The notes beneath the pieces were generated by a model. That model did no database searches and was not told where the DNA came from. It saw only the letters and a program-made list of their open reading frames with translations. Shown here in pieces: positions 7,843-16,180 of a DNA stretch of 54,586 nucleotides. Within the stretch, counting starts at the first letter, position 1. Each line of letters begins with the position of its first letter. The position numbers and the translations under genes are program-made. Source of the DNA: Patulibacter sp040675535 (GTDB taxonomy: Bacteria; Actinomycetota; Thermoleophilia; Solirubrobacterales; Solirubrobacteraceae); assembly GCF_040675535.1 (NCBI RefSeq), contig NZ_JBFAPC010000015.1, positions 1 to 54,586 of the forward strand, given 5' to 3'.

Positions 7843-9507
7843 ATGGAGCGGATGAAGTGGTGGGGCTGGGGGCGCGAGGACGTCGCCTTCACGCACGAGG
7901 ACAAGCCCGCGTTGCGCGGGTTCATCCAGGGGGCGCTGGGCATCGACGTCGCGGCGACGCCGCCCGACGGTGGGCCCCCGGCGTTCTCCGACCTCGACGT
8001 CCCGCCACCCGTCGACGCCCCCGAGCTGCGCGCCGCGCTCCTGGAGGTCGTCGGTGCCGAGCACCTCGCCGACGACGACCTCGAGCGGATCGTGCACGCC
8101 CGCGGCAAGTCGATCCGCGACCTGATCAAGACGCGTCAGGCCGACATCGGCCGCGTGCCCGACATCGTCGTGGAACCCGCCGACGAGGACGAGGTCTCCC
8201 GCGTCGTCCGCGCGATCCTCGACGCCGACGCCGTGCTGATCCCGTTCGGGGGCGGGACGAACATCTCGGGCTCCCTCGAGGCCCCGGCCGACGAGACCCG
8301 CCCCGTCGTCTCGGTCGACCTGCGCCGCCTGGACCGCGTCCTCGAGGTCGACGACGTCTCGCGCCTGGCGCGCGTCGAGGCCGGCATCTACGGGCCTGCC
8401 CTCGAGGAGCAGCTGAACGCGCGCGGCTGGACCGCCGGGCACTTCCCGGACTCGTTCGCGCACTCGACGCTCGGCGGCTGGATCGCGACCCGCTCGTCCG
8501 GGATGCAGTCCGACAAGTACGGCGACATCGCCGACCTCACCCGCGCCGTCCGGATGGTCACCCCGACCGGTGTCCTGGCCACCCGCCCCGTGCCGTCGAC
8601 CGCGACCGGGCCATCGGTCCGGGAGATGGTGCTGGGCAGCGAGGGCCGCCTGGGTGTCATCACCGAGGCGACGATCCACGTGCACCGGATCCCCGAGAAG
8701 CGCGAGATCCTCGCCTACCTCCTGCCGGACTGGTCCCGCTCCCTCACGACGATGCGCGAGCTCTCGGAGGCCGAGGTGTTCCCGTCGGTCACCCGGGTCT
8801 CCGACGCGCGCGAGACGCAGTTCTCGTTCGCGACCCGCAAGAAGCAGAGCCTGATCGACAAGGCGACGTCGGCCGCGATGCAGCGGTTCCTCGGCTACAA
8901 GGGCATCGACCCGTCGAAGATGTGCCTCTCGTTCGTCGGCTACGAGGGCAGCGAGGGCCACGTCAAGGAGCAGCAGAAGCGGGTCGCGGCGATCGTCAAG
9001 CGCCACGGCGGGCTGTCGATCGGCGCGAGCCCGGGCGCGCTCTACGACGCGAAGAAGTTCGACACCCCGTACATCCGGGACTTCCTCCTGGACCGCGGCT
9101 CGGTCGCCGACGTGTCGGAGACCGCGGCGCCGTGGAGCGCGCTGGCGCCGCTCTACGAGCACACCGTCGCCGCGGCGCAGGCCGCGTTCGACGAGCTCGG
9201 CACCCAGGGCTACGTGATGTGCCACCTCTCGCACTCGTACCACGCCGGCGCCTGCCTCTACTTCACGTTCGCGATGCGCCCGTCGGGTACGCGCCCGATG
9301 CTCGAGGAGTACGACGTCGTGAAGGTCGCGATCCAGCAGTCCTTCGTCGACCACGGCGCGACGCTCTCCCACCACCACGCGGTCGGCACCGAGCACGCGC
9401 CGTGGTTGGAGCAGGACCTGTCGGCCCCCGGCGTCGAGATGATCCGTGCGCTGCTGCACGGCGTCGACCCGGGCCACAACCTCAACCCGGGCAAGATCGT
9501 CCCGTAG
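7843..9507 (+). CDS. FAD-linked oxidase, alkyldihydroxyacetonephosphate synthase-like
   Basis: A 554-residue VAO-family flavoprotein. The N-terminal M-K-W-W-G-W-G opening, the FAD phosphate loop P-F-G-G-G-T-N-I-S-G near residue 135, the H-L-S-H-S-Y segment near residue 465 and the active-site H-H-H-A-V-G near residue 510 match alkyl-DHAP synthase. That enzyme swaps an acyl for an alkyl chain on DHAP in ether-lipid synthesis. Actinobacteria carry many such homologues whose substrates are unproven; D-lactate or glycolate-type oxidation is an alternative. ATG at 7843 follows GAGGGAG. A PlsC acyltransferase is divergent upstream. Confidence 0.85.
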   Translation: MERMKWWGWGREDVAFTHEDKPALRGFIQGALGIDVAATPPDGGPPAFSDLDVPPPVDAPELRAALLEVVGAEHLADDDLERIVHARGKSIRDLIKTRQADIGRVPDIVVEPADEDEVSRVVRAILDADAVLIPFGGGTNISGSLEAPADETRPVVSVDLRRLDRVLEVDDVSRLARVEAGIYGPALEEQLNARGWTAGHFPDSFAHSTLGGWIATRSSGMQSDKYGDIADLTRAVRMVTPTGVLATRPVPSTATGPSVREMVLGSEGRLGVITEATIHVHRIPEKREILAYLLPDWSRSLTTMRELSEAEVFPSVTRVSDARETQFSFATRKKQSLIDKATSAAMQRFLGYKGIDPSKMCLSFVGYEGSEGHVKEQQKRVAAIVKRHGGLSIGASPGALYDAKKFDTPYIRDFLLDRGSVADVSETAAPWSALAPLYEHTVAAAQAAFDELGTQGYVMCHLSHSYHAGACLYFTFAMRPSGTRPMLEEYDVVKVAIQQSFVDHGATLSHHHAVGTEHAPWLEQDLSAPGVEMIRALLHGVDPGHNLNPGKIVP

Positions 9508-9510
9508 GGC

Positions 9511-9545
9511 CGGTTCTCCGGTCCGGTCGGGGCCCGGAGAGACCG
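9511..9545. terminator. Hairpin after the AGPS-like gene
   Basis: GGTTCTCCGG pairs with CCGGAGAGACC with one bulged base, starting four bases after the stop codon and before a convergent gene. Confidence 0.5.
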
Positions 9546-9620
9546 CCCGGCGAGCGCGGGTGCGTCGCGCTGCGGGCCGGCGGTGCCTCAGGAGGGGCGC
9601 GCCGCGGGTCCGACCGCCGC

Positions 9621-10262
9621 TCAGTACCCGAGGAGCGACGGGTCGGCCACGACCTGGAGGTCGACCTCGGGGCCGGCGAAGGGCTGCGTCGTCGCGGCGA
9701 AGGACGGCACGGCCGCGGGGCGGCCGGCGAACGCCGCCTCGACGTCGCGGGCGTAGGACGCTCCGATCACGAGCGTCCCGTCCGCCGCACCGATCCGAGC
9801 CCGCTCCCGCGCGCCGGCGGTGCCGCGGAAGGCCCACACGCGCGGCCCGAGCGCGGCGCCGTGGACGGTCGTGAACTCCGCCGTGACGTCGTGGCGCTCG
9901 TAGTTGACCTCCCGGGCGTCGAGGGCGGCGAGCCGCCGCGCGTCGACCGGGACGGCGAGGGCGCCGACGGGACGCACCGGATCGCCGCCGGTGGTCGGGA
10001 CGACGTCGAGGAACGCGACGAACCCCGCGAACCTCCGTCCCGTGTCGGACCGGACGTAGTGCTTGGGGTCCGACTCCGGGGCGCGGTTGGCCATCGCCAC
10101 GCCCCAGTCGCGGACGTGACCCCGCAGGAGACCCCAGACCGGGTCCACCTCGAGACCCGAGAACCGCATCGGAGCCACGAGGCGCGCGAGCGACCCGTAG
10201 CCGCAGACCCACCCGACGAGCGGCCCGCGCGCCTCGATGGGCCCGGGGGCGGTGCCGCTCAT
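9621..10262 (-). CDS. Gamma-glutamylcyclotransferase-like (AIG2/GGCT fold) protein
   Basis: A 213-residue protein with the substrate-binding loop V-C-G-Y-G-S-L near residues 19-25, the hallmark of the GGCT/AIG2 fold. Members cyclise gamma-glutamyl amines to 5-oxoproline or act in glutathione-like turnover. Actinobacteria generally use mycothiol rather than glutathione, so the substrate is uncertain. It begins 16 bases after ilvC on the same strand and is probably cotranscribed with it. The ATG has no clear ribosome-binding site. Confidence 0.75.
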   Translation of the reverse strand: MSGTAPGPIEARGPLVGWVCGYGSLARLVAPMRFSGLEVDPVWGLLRGHVRDWGVAMANRAPESDPKHYVRSDTGRRFAGFVAFLDVVPTTGGDPVRPVGALAVPVDARRLAALDAREVNYERHDVTAEFTTVHGAALGPRVWAFRGTAGARERARIGAADGTLVIGASYARDVEAAFAGRPAAVPSFAATTQPFAGPEVDLQVVADPSLLGY

Positions 10263-10278
10263 CGGGTCCAGCGGCTGC

Positions 10279-11280
10279 TCAGCCTTGAGCAAATCCGGTG
10301 TCGTCGATCCAGTCCATCTTGGAGCGGAGCTCCTTGCCGGTCTTCTCGATCTGCAGCGCGGCCTGCTCCTCGCGGAGCCGGTTGAAGTTCTCGTTGCCGG
10401 CGCGGTGCTCGGCGATGAACTCGCGGGCGAAGGTGCCGTCCTGGATCTCGCCCAGGATCTTCTGCATCTCCTTCTTCGTGTCCGCGTTGACGACGCGCGG
10501 GCCACGGGTCAGGTCGCCGTACTCGGCCGTGTTGGAGATGGAGTAGCGCATGCCGGCCAGCCCCTTCTCGTACATCAGGTCGACGATGAGCTTGAGCTCG
10601 TGGAGGACCTCGAAGTAGGCCATCTCGGGCGAGTAGCCGGCCTCGGTGAGGACCTCGAAGCCGGTCTGCACGAGCGCCGAGGCGCCGCCGCAGAGGACGG
10701 CCTGCTCGCCGAACAGGTCGGTCTCGGTCTCGTCCTTGAACGTCGTCTCGATGACGCCGCCGCGGGTGCAGCCGATGCCCTTGGCGTACGCCAGGGTCAG
10801 GGCGTGGGCGTTGCCCGTGGCGTCCTGGTTGATGGCGATGAGGCCGGGGACGCCGGAGCCCTCGAGGTACTGGCGGCGGACGAGGTGGCCCGGGCCCTTC
10901 GGGGCGGCGAGCGCGACGTCGACGTCCTCCGGCGGGGTGACCTCGCCGTAGAGGACCGAGAAGCCGTGGCCGAAGAGGACGAGGTTGCCGGACGAGATGC
11001 CCTGGGCGACGTGGTTCTCCCAGACGTCGCGGTGCAGCTCGTCGGGCGTCAGGATCATGACGATGTCGCCCTTCTGGGCGGCGTCCTCGATCGAGAGCAC
11101 CTCGAGGCCGGCGTCCTGGGCCTTCTTGATCGAGGAGCTGCCCTCGCGAAGGCCTACGACGACGGAGACCCCGGAGTCCTTGAGGTTCTGCGCGTGGGCG
11201 TGGCCCTGGGAGCCGAACCCGATGATGGCGACGGTCTTGCCGTCGAGCAGCGTCAGGTCTGCGTCGTCGTCGTAAAACAT
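10279..11280 (-). CDS. ilvC: Ketol-acid reductoisomerase, class I
   Basis: A 333-residue short-form (class I) enzyme that isomerises and reduces acetolactate or acetohydroxybutyrate, using Mg2+ and NADPH. It has the N-terminal Rossmann loop G-F-G-S-Q-G-H near residue 21, the P-K-G-P-G-H motif near residue 130, and the all-helical C-terminal domain with D-x-x-x-E metal ligands. It is separated from ilvBN (28572-30832) by 17 kb, unlike the ilvBNC operon of many actinobacteria. The ATG lacks a ribosome-binding site and lies 8 bases after a TAGTAT box, suggesting a near-leaderless mRNA. Confidence 0.97.
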   Translation of the reverse strand: MFYDDDADLTLLDGKTVAIIGFGSQGHAHAQNLKDSGVSVVVGLREGSSSIKKAQDAGLEVLSIEDAAQKGDIVMILTPDELHRDVWENHVAQGISSGNLVLFGHGFSVLYGEVTPPEDVDVALAAPKGPGHLVRRQYLEGSGVPGLIAINQDATGNAHALTLAYAKGIGCTRGGVIETTFKDETETDLFGEQAVLCGGASALVQTGFEVLTEAGYSPEMAYFEVLHELKLIVDLMYEKGLAGMRYSISNTAEYGDLTRGPRVVNADTKKEMQKILGEIQDGTFAREFIAEHRAGNENFNRLREEQAALQIEKTGKELRSKMDWIDDTGFAQG

Positions 11281-11288
11281 GAGGGCGG

Positions 11289-11294
11289 ATACTA
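11289..11294 (-). promoter_or_regulatory. ilvC: Candidate -10 box (TAGTAT) of ilvC
   Basis: A strong TANNNT match on the minus strand 8 bases before the ilvC ATG. No ribosome-binding site fits between them. Confidence 0.55.
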
Positions 11295-11411
11295 CGCCGG
11301 GCCTGCGGTCCGGCGCGGTCCGGCCGGGCCCGCCCCTGTGACGATCGTCCGTACGGCATCCCTGTCGGGTGTCCCGGATACCGCGCGCGACGACCCGACC
11401 GCGAGGAGCGG

Positions 11412-11433
11412 CCGGCGGTCGACGAACCGCCGG
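11412..11433. terminator. Hairpin downstream of the methyltransferase gene
   Basis: CCGGCGGT and ACCGCCGG form a perfect 8-base stem with a 6-base loop, 75 bases past the methyltransferase stop codon on the minus strand and before the ilvC promoter. Confidence 0.45.
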
Positions 11434-11507
11434 CGCCGGGTGACGTGCCGGTCCGGCCCGCGCCGCAGCACTCGGCGGCGACGAGCCGAGGATCAGCGGA
11501 TCGATGC

Positions 11508-12392
11508 TCAGGCGTCGGCGGCGGCGACGAGCACCGCGCCGGGGAGCGCGATCGCGCCCTCGGGACCGTCCGGGTCGGGGAAGGCCGAGAACGCCGCCTC
11601 GATCTCGGCGTGGATCGCGGCGCGGTCGGCCTCGGGGACCCCGGCGAGCGCGGTCGTCGCGCGGTCGGAGAACGCGAGGAAGTTCTCGCGCGCCGCCTGC
11701 GCGCTCGGGGACCGGAAGGCGATGTCGACCCGGACGATCTCCGGCAGCACGAAGCCCGTGCTGCCCAGCAGCTCGTCGAGCTGCCCGCGGGAGGACAGCG
11801 AGAACGGGCCGGGCTCGACGCTGTCGGGGGACCACGGCTCGGTCAGGCCGCGGTCGGCGAGGATCGTGGTGCCGAGCCCGAGCCACGGGTTGTCCTCGAC
11901 GCGGTCCCAGACGGCGAACGAGATCCGGCCGCCGGGGCGCAGGACGCGGCGGGCGTCGCGCAGCGCCGTCTCGGGGTCCGGGACGAGCATGTAGCCGAAG
12001 CGGACGAGGATGCCGTCGACCGACGCGGCCCCCATGTCGAGCCACTCGAGCTCCATCGGGGTGACCTCGACGTTGACGATCCCTCGCTCGGCGGCGTGCC
12101 GCTTGGCGGCCTCGACCATCGCCTCGGCGCCGTCGCTGAGGATCACCTTGCCGCCCGGGTGGACGAGCTCCGCGGCGAGCAGGCCGGTGTCGCCGAGGCC
12201 GGCCGCGGCCTCGAGGACGACGTGGCCCGGCTGCGGGTTCAGCAGCTCGATCATCGCGTGCGAGACCGGGGCGGCGGCCGCCTGGAACCAGTCGCGGCGG
12301 TCCTCCCACACCGACGCCGAGCGCTCCCAGCGGTCGCGCGCGGTCGCCCGCAGGTCGTCGGGGGTCGGGGTCGGATCCGGGGCGGCGCTCAC
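11508..12392 (-). CDS. Class I SAM-dependent methyltransferase
   Basis: A 294-residue methyltransferase of the Methyltransf_11/UbiE-like superfamily. Motif I is L-E-A-A-A-G-L-G-D-T-G near residue 60, motif II/post-I is an acidic V-I-L-S-D-G-A-E, and V-L-R-P-G-G-R near residue 155 is motif III. It starts at GTG 46 bases after menE on the same strand, so the two are probably one transcript. That raises the possibility that it methylates demethylmenaquinone (the MenG step), although it lacks the usual G-G-T-G-D of UbiE. A general small-molecule methyltransferase is the alternative. Confidence 0.8.
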   Translation of the reverse strand: MSAAPDPTPTPDDLRATARDRWERSASVWEDRRDWFQAAAAPVSHAMIELLNPQPGHVVLEAAAGLGDTGLLAAELVHPGGKVILSDGAEAMVEAAKRHAAERGIVNVEVTPMELEWLDMGAASVDGILVRFGYMLVPDPETALRDARRVLRPGGRISFAVWDRVEDNPWLGLGTTILADRGLTEPWSPDSVEPGPFSLSSRGQLDELLGSTGFVLPEIVRVDIAFRSPSAQAARENFLAFSDRATTALAGVPEADRAAIHAEIEAAFSAFPDPDGPEGAIALPGAVLVAAADA

Positions 12393-12438
12393 CGTCCCAT
12401 CGTCGCAGGCCGCGGCGTCCCGCCGGGAGCGGGCGACG

Positions 12439-13995
12439 TCAGGAGAGCTCGCGCCGCAGGAGCTTGCCCGACGGGGTGCGGGGCAGCTCGGTCACGACCT
12501 CGATCTCCCGCGGCAGCTGGTGGCGCAGCAGCGCGGCCGCCGCGGCCGCCCGCAGCGCGTCGACGTCGATCGTCGCGCCGGCCGCCGGGACGACGCGTGC
12601 GCACACGCGCTCGCCCCACTCGGGGTCGGGCCGGCCGAAGGCCGCGGCCTCGGCCACGGCCGGATCCGCCTCGAGCACGCGCTCGACCTCCAGCGGCAGG
12701 ACGTTCTCGCCGCCGGTGATGATCGTGTCGGAGGTCCGACCGACGATCGTCAGGTGGCCGTGCGCGTCGAGCACCCCGAGGTCCCCGGTGTGCAGCCATC
12801 CGTCTTCGCCGAGGACGGCGCGGCTGACGGTGGGACCGGAGACGAGGACCTCGCCCACCACGCCGGGGTCGGCGTAGGCACCGGCGGGAGCTGTCGCCCG
12901 ATGCGGTTCGTGCCCGGTCCGCGGCACACCGCCGGCCCCCGCCGGGCCGACGGCCGACGCCGCGCGCGGTGTCGCGACCGGGGCGTCCGTCGCGTCTCCG
13001 TCCTCCGATCTGTCCCCGTCCCCCGTCGTGTCTCCGCCCTCCACTCCGCCCCCGTCCTCGGATCCGCCCCCGTCCCCCGACCCGCCACCGTCCGATGCGT
13101 CCACCCCCGCGATCCGCACCTCGGTACAGAACAGCGGCGCCCCGAGCGTCGCGATCTGGCTCGTCGCCTCGCTCATCCCGTACGTCGGCGCGACGGGGAT
13201 CCCGGCGTCGGCCGCCTCCTCGAGCATCCCGGCGGGGATCGACGCCCCGCCGAGCAGCACCCACCGCAGCGCCATCCCGTCGGACCGCCGGAGGCCGGCG
13301 TCGAGCAGCCGCCGCAACGTCGTGGGCACGACCGAGACGACCGTCGGCGGCGGGCCCTCCTCGGGGAGCCGGCCGCTCAGTGACGCGAGGACCCGCTCGG
13401 TGTCCCAGCCCTCGTGGACGACCGCCGTCGTCCCCGCGATCGCGCTGCGCAGGAGCACGCTGAGGCCACCGACGTGGTTGAGCGGCAGGGCGCAGAGCCA
13501 GCGCTCGCCGGGCGGGCAGTCGAGGGTCGCGGCCGAGCCCAGGGCGCTCCACAGCCAGTTGCCGTAGGTCAGCGGGATCGGCTTCGCCGGGCCGCTCGTC
13601 CCGCTGGTGTGGACGACGATCGCCGTCGCGTCGAGGTCGTGCTCGCCGCGCAGGACCGCGTCGGCCGACGGCGACGGCAGGGCGTCCCACCCGGCGGCGT
13701 CGACCAGGACGCGGGCCCGGGCCAGCCGCCGGTCCCGCTCGGCGCCGACCAGGCGCGGGTCGAGCGGCACCGCGATCGCGCCGATCCGCAGCAGGGCGTG
13801 GAGCGCGACGACGAACGGCCGGCCGGGCGGCAGCTGCAGGCCCGCCTCCTCGCCGGGACGCGCACCGGCCGACCAGAGCCGGGCCGCGGTCGCGTCGACC
13901 TCGGCGCGCAGCGCGGCGTACGTCAGCCCCTGGAGCGCCTCGTGGTCGGGCCGTCGGCGGGCGGAGCGCAGGAGCCAGGACTCGACGGCGGACAC
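12439..13995 (-). CDS. menE: o-Succinylbenzoate-CoA ligase with low-complexity insert
   Basis: A 518-residue adenylate-forming enzyme that activates o-succinylbenzoate with CoA in menaquinone synthesis. The P-loop motif S-G-T-S-G is at 131-135, T-Y-G-M-S-E-A near 271-277, the hinge W-L-H-T-G-D at 400-405, and the catalytic lysine in P-S-G-K near the C-terminus. Context supports MenE rather than another acyl-CoA synthetase, because menB, A, C, H and D flank it. About 80 residues (297-376), rich in Gly, Asp, Ser, Pro and Ala, interrupt the large domain and have no counterpart in usual MenE. The start is GTG; no clear ribosome-binding site is seen. Confidence 0.88.
   Translation of the reverse strand: MSAVESWLLRSARRRPDHEALQGLTYAALRAEVDATAARLWSAGARPGEEAGLQLPPGRPFVVALHALLRIGAIAVPLDPRLVGAERDRRLARARVLVDAAGWDALPSPSADAVLRGEHDLDATAIVVHTSGTSGPAKPIPLTYGNWLWSALGSAATLDCPPGERWLCALPLNHVGGLSVLLRSAIAGTTAVVHEGWDTERVLASLSGRLPEEGPPPTVVSVVPTTLRRLLDAGLRRSDGMALRWVLLGGASIPAGMLEEAADAGIPVAPTYGMSEATSQIATLGAPLFCTEVRIAGVDASDGGGSGDGGGSEDGGGVEGGDTTGDGDRSEDGDATDAPVATPRAASAVGPAGAGGVPRTGHEPHRATAPAGAYADPGVVGEVLVSGPTVSRAVLGEDGWLHTGDLGVLDAHGHLTIVGRTSDTIITGGENVLPLEVERVLEADPAVAEAAAFGRPDPEWGERVCARVVPAAGATIDVDALRAAAAAALLRHQLPREIEVVTELPRTPSGKLLRRELS
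12868..13104 (-). repeat. menE: Low-complexity, G-rich insert inside menE
   Basis: The coding strand consists of imperfect short units around GGGGGACGGGGGCGGA-like blocks encoding (Gly)n-Ser/Asp-rich sequence, then an Ala/Pro-rich part. Several G-runs of three or more are spaced closely enough to allow quadruplex folding. Expansion by slippage is a likely origin. Confidence 0.6.
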
Positions 13996-14077
13996 GCCCC
14001 GAGGCTATCCCCGCGCCCCGGTGCGGCCGTACGCGCCCCGCGTCCGTCGCCCCCCGGTGCCTCCCCCGCGGGCCCGT

Positions 14078-14097
14078 GGGGCCGTGCGCACGGCCCC
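14078..14097. repeat. 20-base perfect palindrome between menE and menB
   Basis: GGGGCCGTGC is followed at once by its exact complement. A second hairpin (GCGCCGC/GCGGCGC, 14108-14125) lies close by. Both are in the 225-base gap that must hold the divergent menE and menB promoters. They could be regulatory sites or structure in a long leader. Confidence 0.45.
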
Positions 14098-14181
14098 GCG
14101 GGCGTCCGCGCCGCCCGTGCGGCGCGTACCGACGGAGGACCGCCCCGGCCGGGCACCCGGCGCTCGGCCTCCCCGCCGCAC

Positions 14182-14187
14182 TAGCCT
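14182..14187 (+). promoter_or_regulatory. menB: Candidate -10 box (TAGCCT) of menB
   Basis: A TANNNT match 33 bases before the menB GTG, leaving room for a short leader with the GAGGAG ribosome-binding site. Confidence 0.35.
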
Positions 14188-14220
14188 TCCCGGCGGCCGT
14201 ACGGAGAACCGAGGAGCACC

Positions 14221-15105
14221 GTGACCGTCACCTGGAACGCCCCCGCGGGCAGCGACTACACCGACATCCGCTACGAGGTCTCCTCGGGCGACGGCGACAA
14301 CCCGTCGGACCACGGCGGGATCGCGAAGATCACGATCGACCGGCCGCAGGTCCGCAACGCGTTCCGGCCGCAGACGCTGATCGAGGTCTCCCACGCGCTG
14401 GACCTCGCCCGCGAGGACAGCTCCGTCGGCGTGATCGTCCTGACCGGCGAGGGCCCGCTCGCGTTCTGCTCCGGCGGCGACCAGCAGGTCCGCGGCGACT
14501 CCGGCTACCTGACGGATCCCGACAACCCGGACCGGCAGCCCTCCGGCTCGTCCGTGGGCCGCTTCCACGTCACCGACCTGCAGATCCAGATGCGCCGGCT
14601 GCCCAAGCCGGTCGTCGCGATGGTCGCCGGCTACGCGATCGGCGGCGGCCATGTCCTGCACCTCTGCTGCGACCTGACCATCGCGGCCGACAACGCGCGC
14701 TTCGGCCAGACCGGCCCGAAGGTCGGCTCGTTCGACGGCGGCTTCGGCGCCAGCGTCCTGTCCGACCTCGTCGGCCCGAAGAAGGCCAAGGAGATCTGGT
14801 TCCTCTGCCGGCAGTACTCGGCGAAGGAGGCGCTCGACATGGGCCTCGTCAACACCGTCGTCCCGCTCGAGCGACTCGAGGAGGAGACCGTCGCCTGGTG
14901 CGACGAGATGCTCCAGAACTCGCCGTTCGCGCTGCGCCTGCTGAAGGCGAGCTTCAACGCGCACGAGGACGGGTACGCGGGGCTGCAGCAGCTCGCGCAC
15001 GACACGAACCTCCTCTTCTACGGCTCCGAGGAGGCGCAGGAGGGCCGCGACGCGTACAAGCAGAAGCGCAAGCCCGACTTCGCCCAGTTCCCCCGGCGCG
15101 CCTAG
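14221..15105 (+). CDS. menB: 1,4-Dihydroxy-2-naphthoyl-CoA synthase
   Basis: A 294-residue crotonase-fold enzyme that closes the second ring of menaquinone from o-succinylbenzoyl-CoA. The family motifs F-C-S-G-G-D-Q near residue 83, the oxyanion-hole segment G-Y-A-I-G-G-G-H near 140, and T-G-P-K-V-G-S-F-D-G-G near 162-172 with the catalytic Asp are all present. The GTG start has a GAGGAG ribosome-binding site. It is the first gene of the plus-strand menB-menA-menC group. Confidence 0.96.
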   Translation: MTVTWNAPAGSDYTDIRYEVSSGDGDNPSDHGGIAKITIDRPQVRNAFRPQTLIEVSHALDLAREDSSVGVIVLTGEGPLAFCSGGDQQVRGDSGYLTDPDNPDRQPSGSSVGRFHVTDLQIQMRRLPKPVVAMVAGYAIGGGHVLHLCCDLTIAADNARFGQTGPKVGSFDGGFGASVLSDLVGPKKAKEIWFLCRQYSAKEALDMGLVNTVVPLERLEEETVAWCDEMLQNSPFALRLLKASFNAHEDGYAGLQQLAHDTNLLFYGSEEAQEGRDAYKQKRKPDFAQFPRRA

Positions 15106-15156
15106 GCGCACCGACCGGCGCCCCTCACCCGCACGTCCGACCGTCACGAGCCCCGC

Positions 15157-16098
15157 ATGAGCACGCACGCCGACTACGCCGGAGGCGACGGCTCCCAGCC
15201 GCCCGCCCCGCGACCGAGCCCGGTCCGCATCTGGATCCTCGCCGCGCGGCCGAAGACGCTGCCCGTCGGCCTCGCGCCCGTCCTCGTCGGCACGGCGCTG
15301 GCGATCAACCAGGACGCGTTCCGGCTCGGGCCGTTCATCGCGGCGCTCCTCGGGGCGCTGTTCATCCAGGTCGGCGCGAACCTCGCCAACGACTACTCCG
15401 ACGCGCGGCGCGGGGCGGACTCCGACGACCGCCTCGGGCCACTGCGGGTCACCGCGGGCGACCTCGTGCCGCCGCGCCAGGTGCTGCTGGCGACCTACCT
15501 GACCTTCGGTGTCGCGGTGCTCTGCGGCGTCTACCTGATCGCCGTCGCAGGCTGGATCATCCTCGCGATCGGCGCCGCGTCGATCGTCGCCGGCCTGCTC
15601 TACACGGGTGGCCCGCGGCCCTACGGCTACGCGGGGCTCGGCGAGCTCTTCGTCTTCCTCTTCTTCGGGCTCGTCGCCGTCACCGGCACGCACTTCGCGC
15701 TGACGGAGGAGTTCGACGGCACCGCCCTGGCGCTCGCCGTCCCCGTCGGCCTGATGGCCGCCGCGGTGCTGGTCGTCAACAACGTCCGCGACATCGACAC
15801 CGACCGCCGCGCGAACAAGAACACGCTCGCCGTCCGGCTCGGCCGCGAGCGCACCCGGCAGCTCTACGCGCTGATGCACGTCGCCGCGTACGTCATCACC
15901 GCCGTGATCGGCGCGGTCGACTCCGAGCTCACGCTGTGGGTCCTCGTGGCGCTACTCGGCGTCCCGCTCTCCGTCCGGCTGGCGCGCACCGTCGCGACGC
16001 ACACCGACGGGCCGACGCTCAACGGCGCGCTCGCCGGCACGGGCCAGCTCGAGCTCGTCTTCTGCGTGCTGCTGTCCGTGGGCATCCTGCTGTCCTGA
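15157..16098 (+). CDS. menA: 1,4-Dihydroxy-2-naphthoate polyprenyltransferase
   Basis: A 313-residue integral membrane UbiA-family prenyltransferase that attaches the isoprenoid tail to 1,4-dihydroxy-2-naphthoate. The first Asp-rich motif N-D-Y-S-D near residues 77-81 binds the prenyl diphosphate via Mg2+, and a second motif (N-N-V-R-D-I-D-T-D near 208-216) is MenA-type. Eight or so hydrophobic helices are evident. It starts 51 bases after menB and is followed by a strong hairpin. Confidence 0.96.
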   Translation: MSTHADYAGGDGSQPPAPRPSPVRIWILAARPKTLPVGLAPVLVGTALAINQDAFRLGPFIAALLGALFIQVGANLANDYSDARRGADSDDRLGPLRVTAGDLVPPRQVLLATYLTFGVAVLCGVYLIAVAGWIILAIGAASIVAGLLYTGGPRPYGYAGLGELFVFLFFGLVAVTGTHFALTEEFDGTALALAVPVGLMAAAVLVVNNVRDIDTDRRANKNTLAVRLGRERTRQLYALMHVAAYVITAVIGAVDSELTLWVLVALLGVPLSVRLARTVATHTDGPTLNGALAGTGQLELVFCVLLSVGILLS

Positions 16099-16107
16099 GG
16101 GCCGCCC

Positions 16108-16138
16108 GGCGGGGCGGGGGACGGCGTATCGCCCCGCC
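16108..16138 (+). terminator. Hairpin after menA
   Basis: GGCGGGGCG and CGCCCCGCC form a perfect 9-base stem 10 bases past the menA stop, before the separate menC promoter. Confidence 0.6.
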
Positions 16139-16167
16139 CCCGGACGACCGCCGAGGCGCCGTCCGAA

Positions 16168-16173
16168 TACGCT
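16168..16173 (+). promoter_or_regulatory. menC: Candidate -10 box (TACGCT) of menC
   Basis: TANNNT match 7 bases before the menC GTG. No ribosome-binding site is present, which is consistent with leaderless expression. Confidence 0.45.
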
Positions 16174-16180
16174 GACCGGC

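Noticed and set aside
14078..14125. Intrinsic terminator reading of the palindromes between menE and menB
   Set aside because: The genes diverge, so nothing ends here; kept only as possible regulatory structure.
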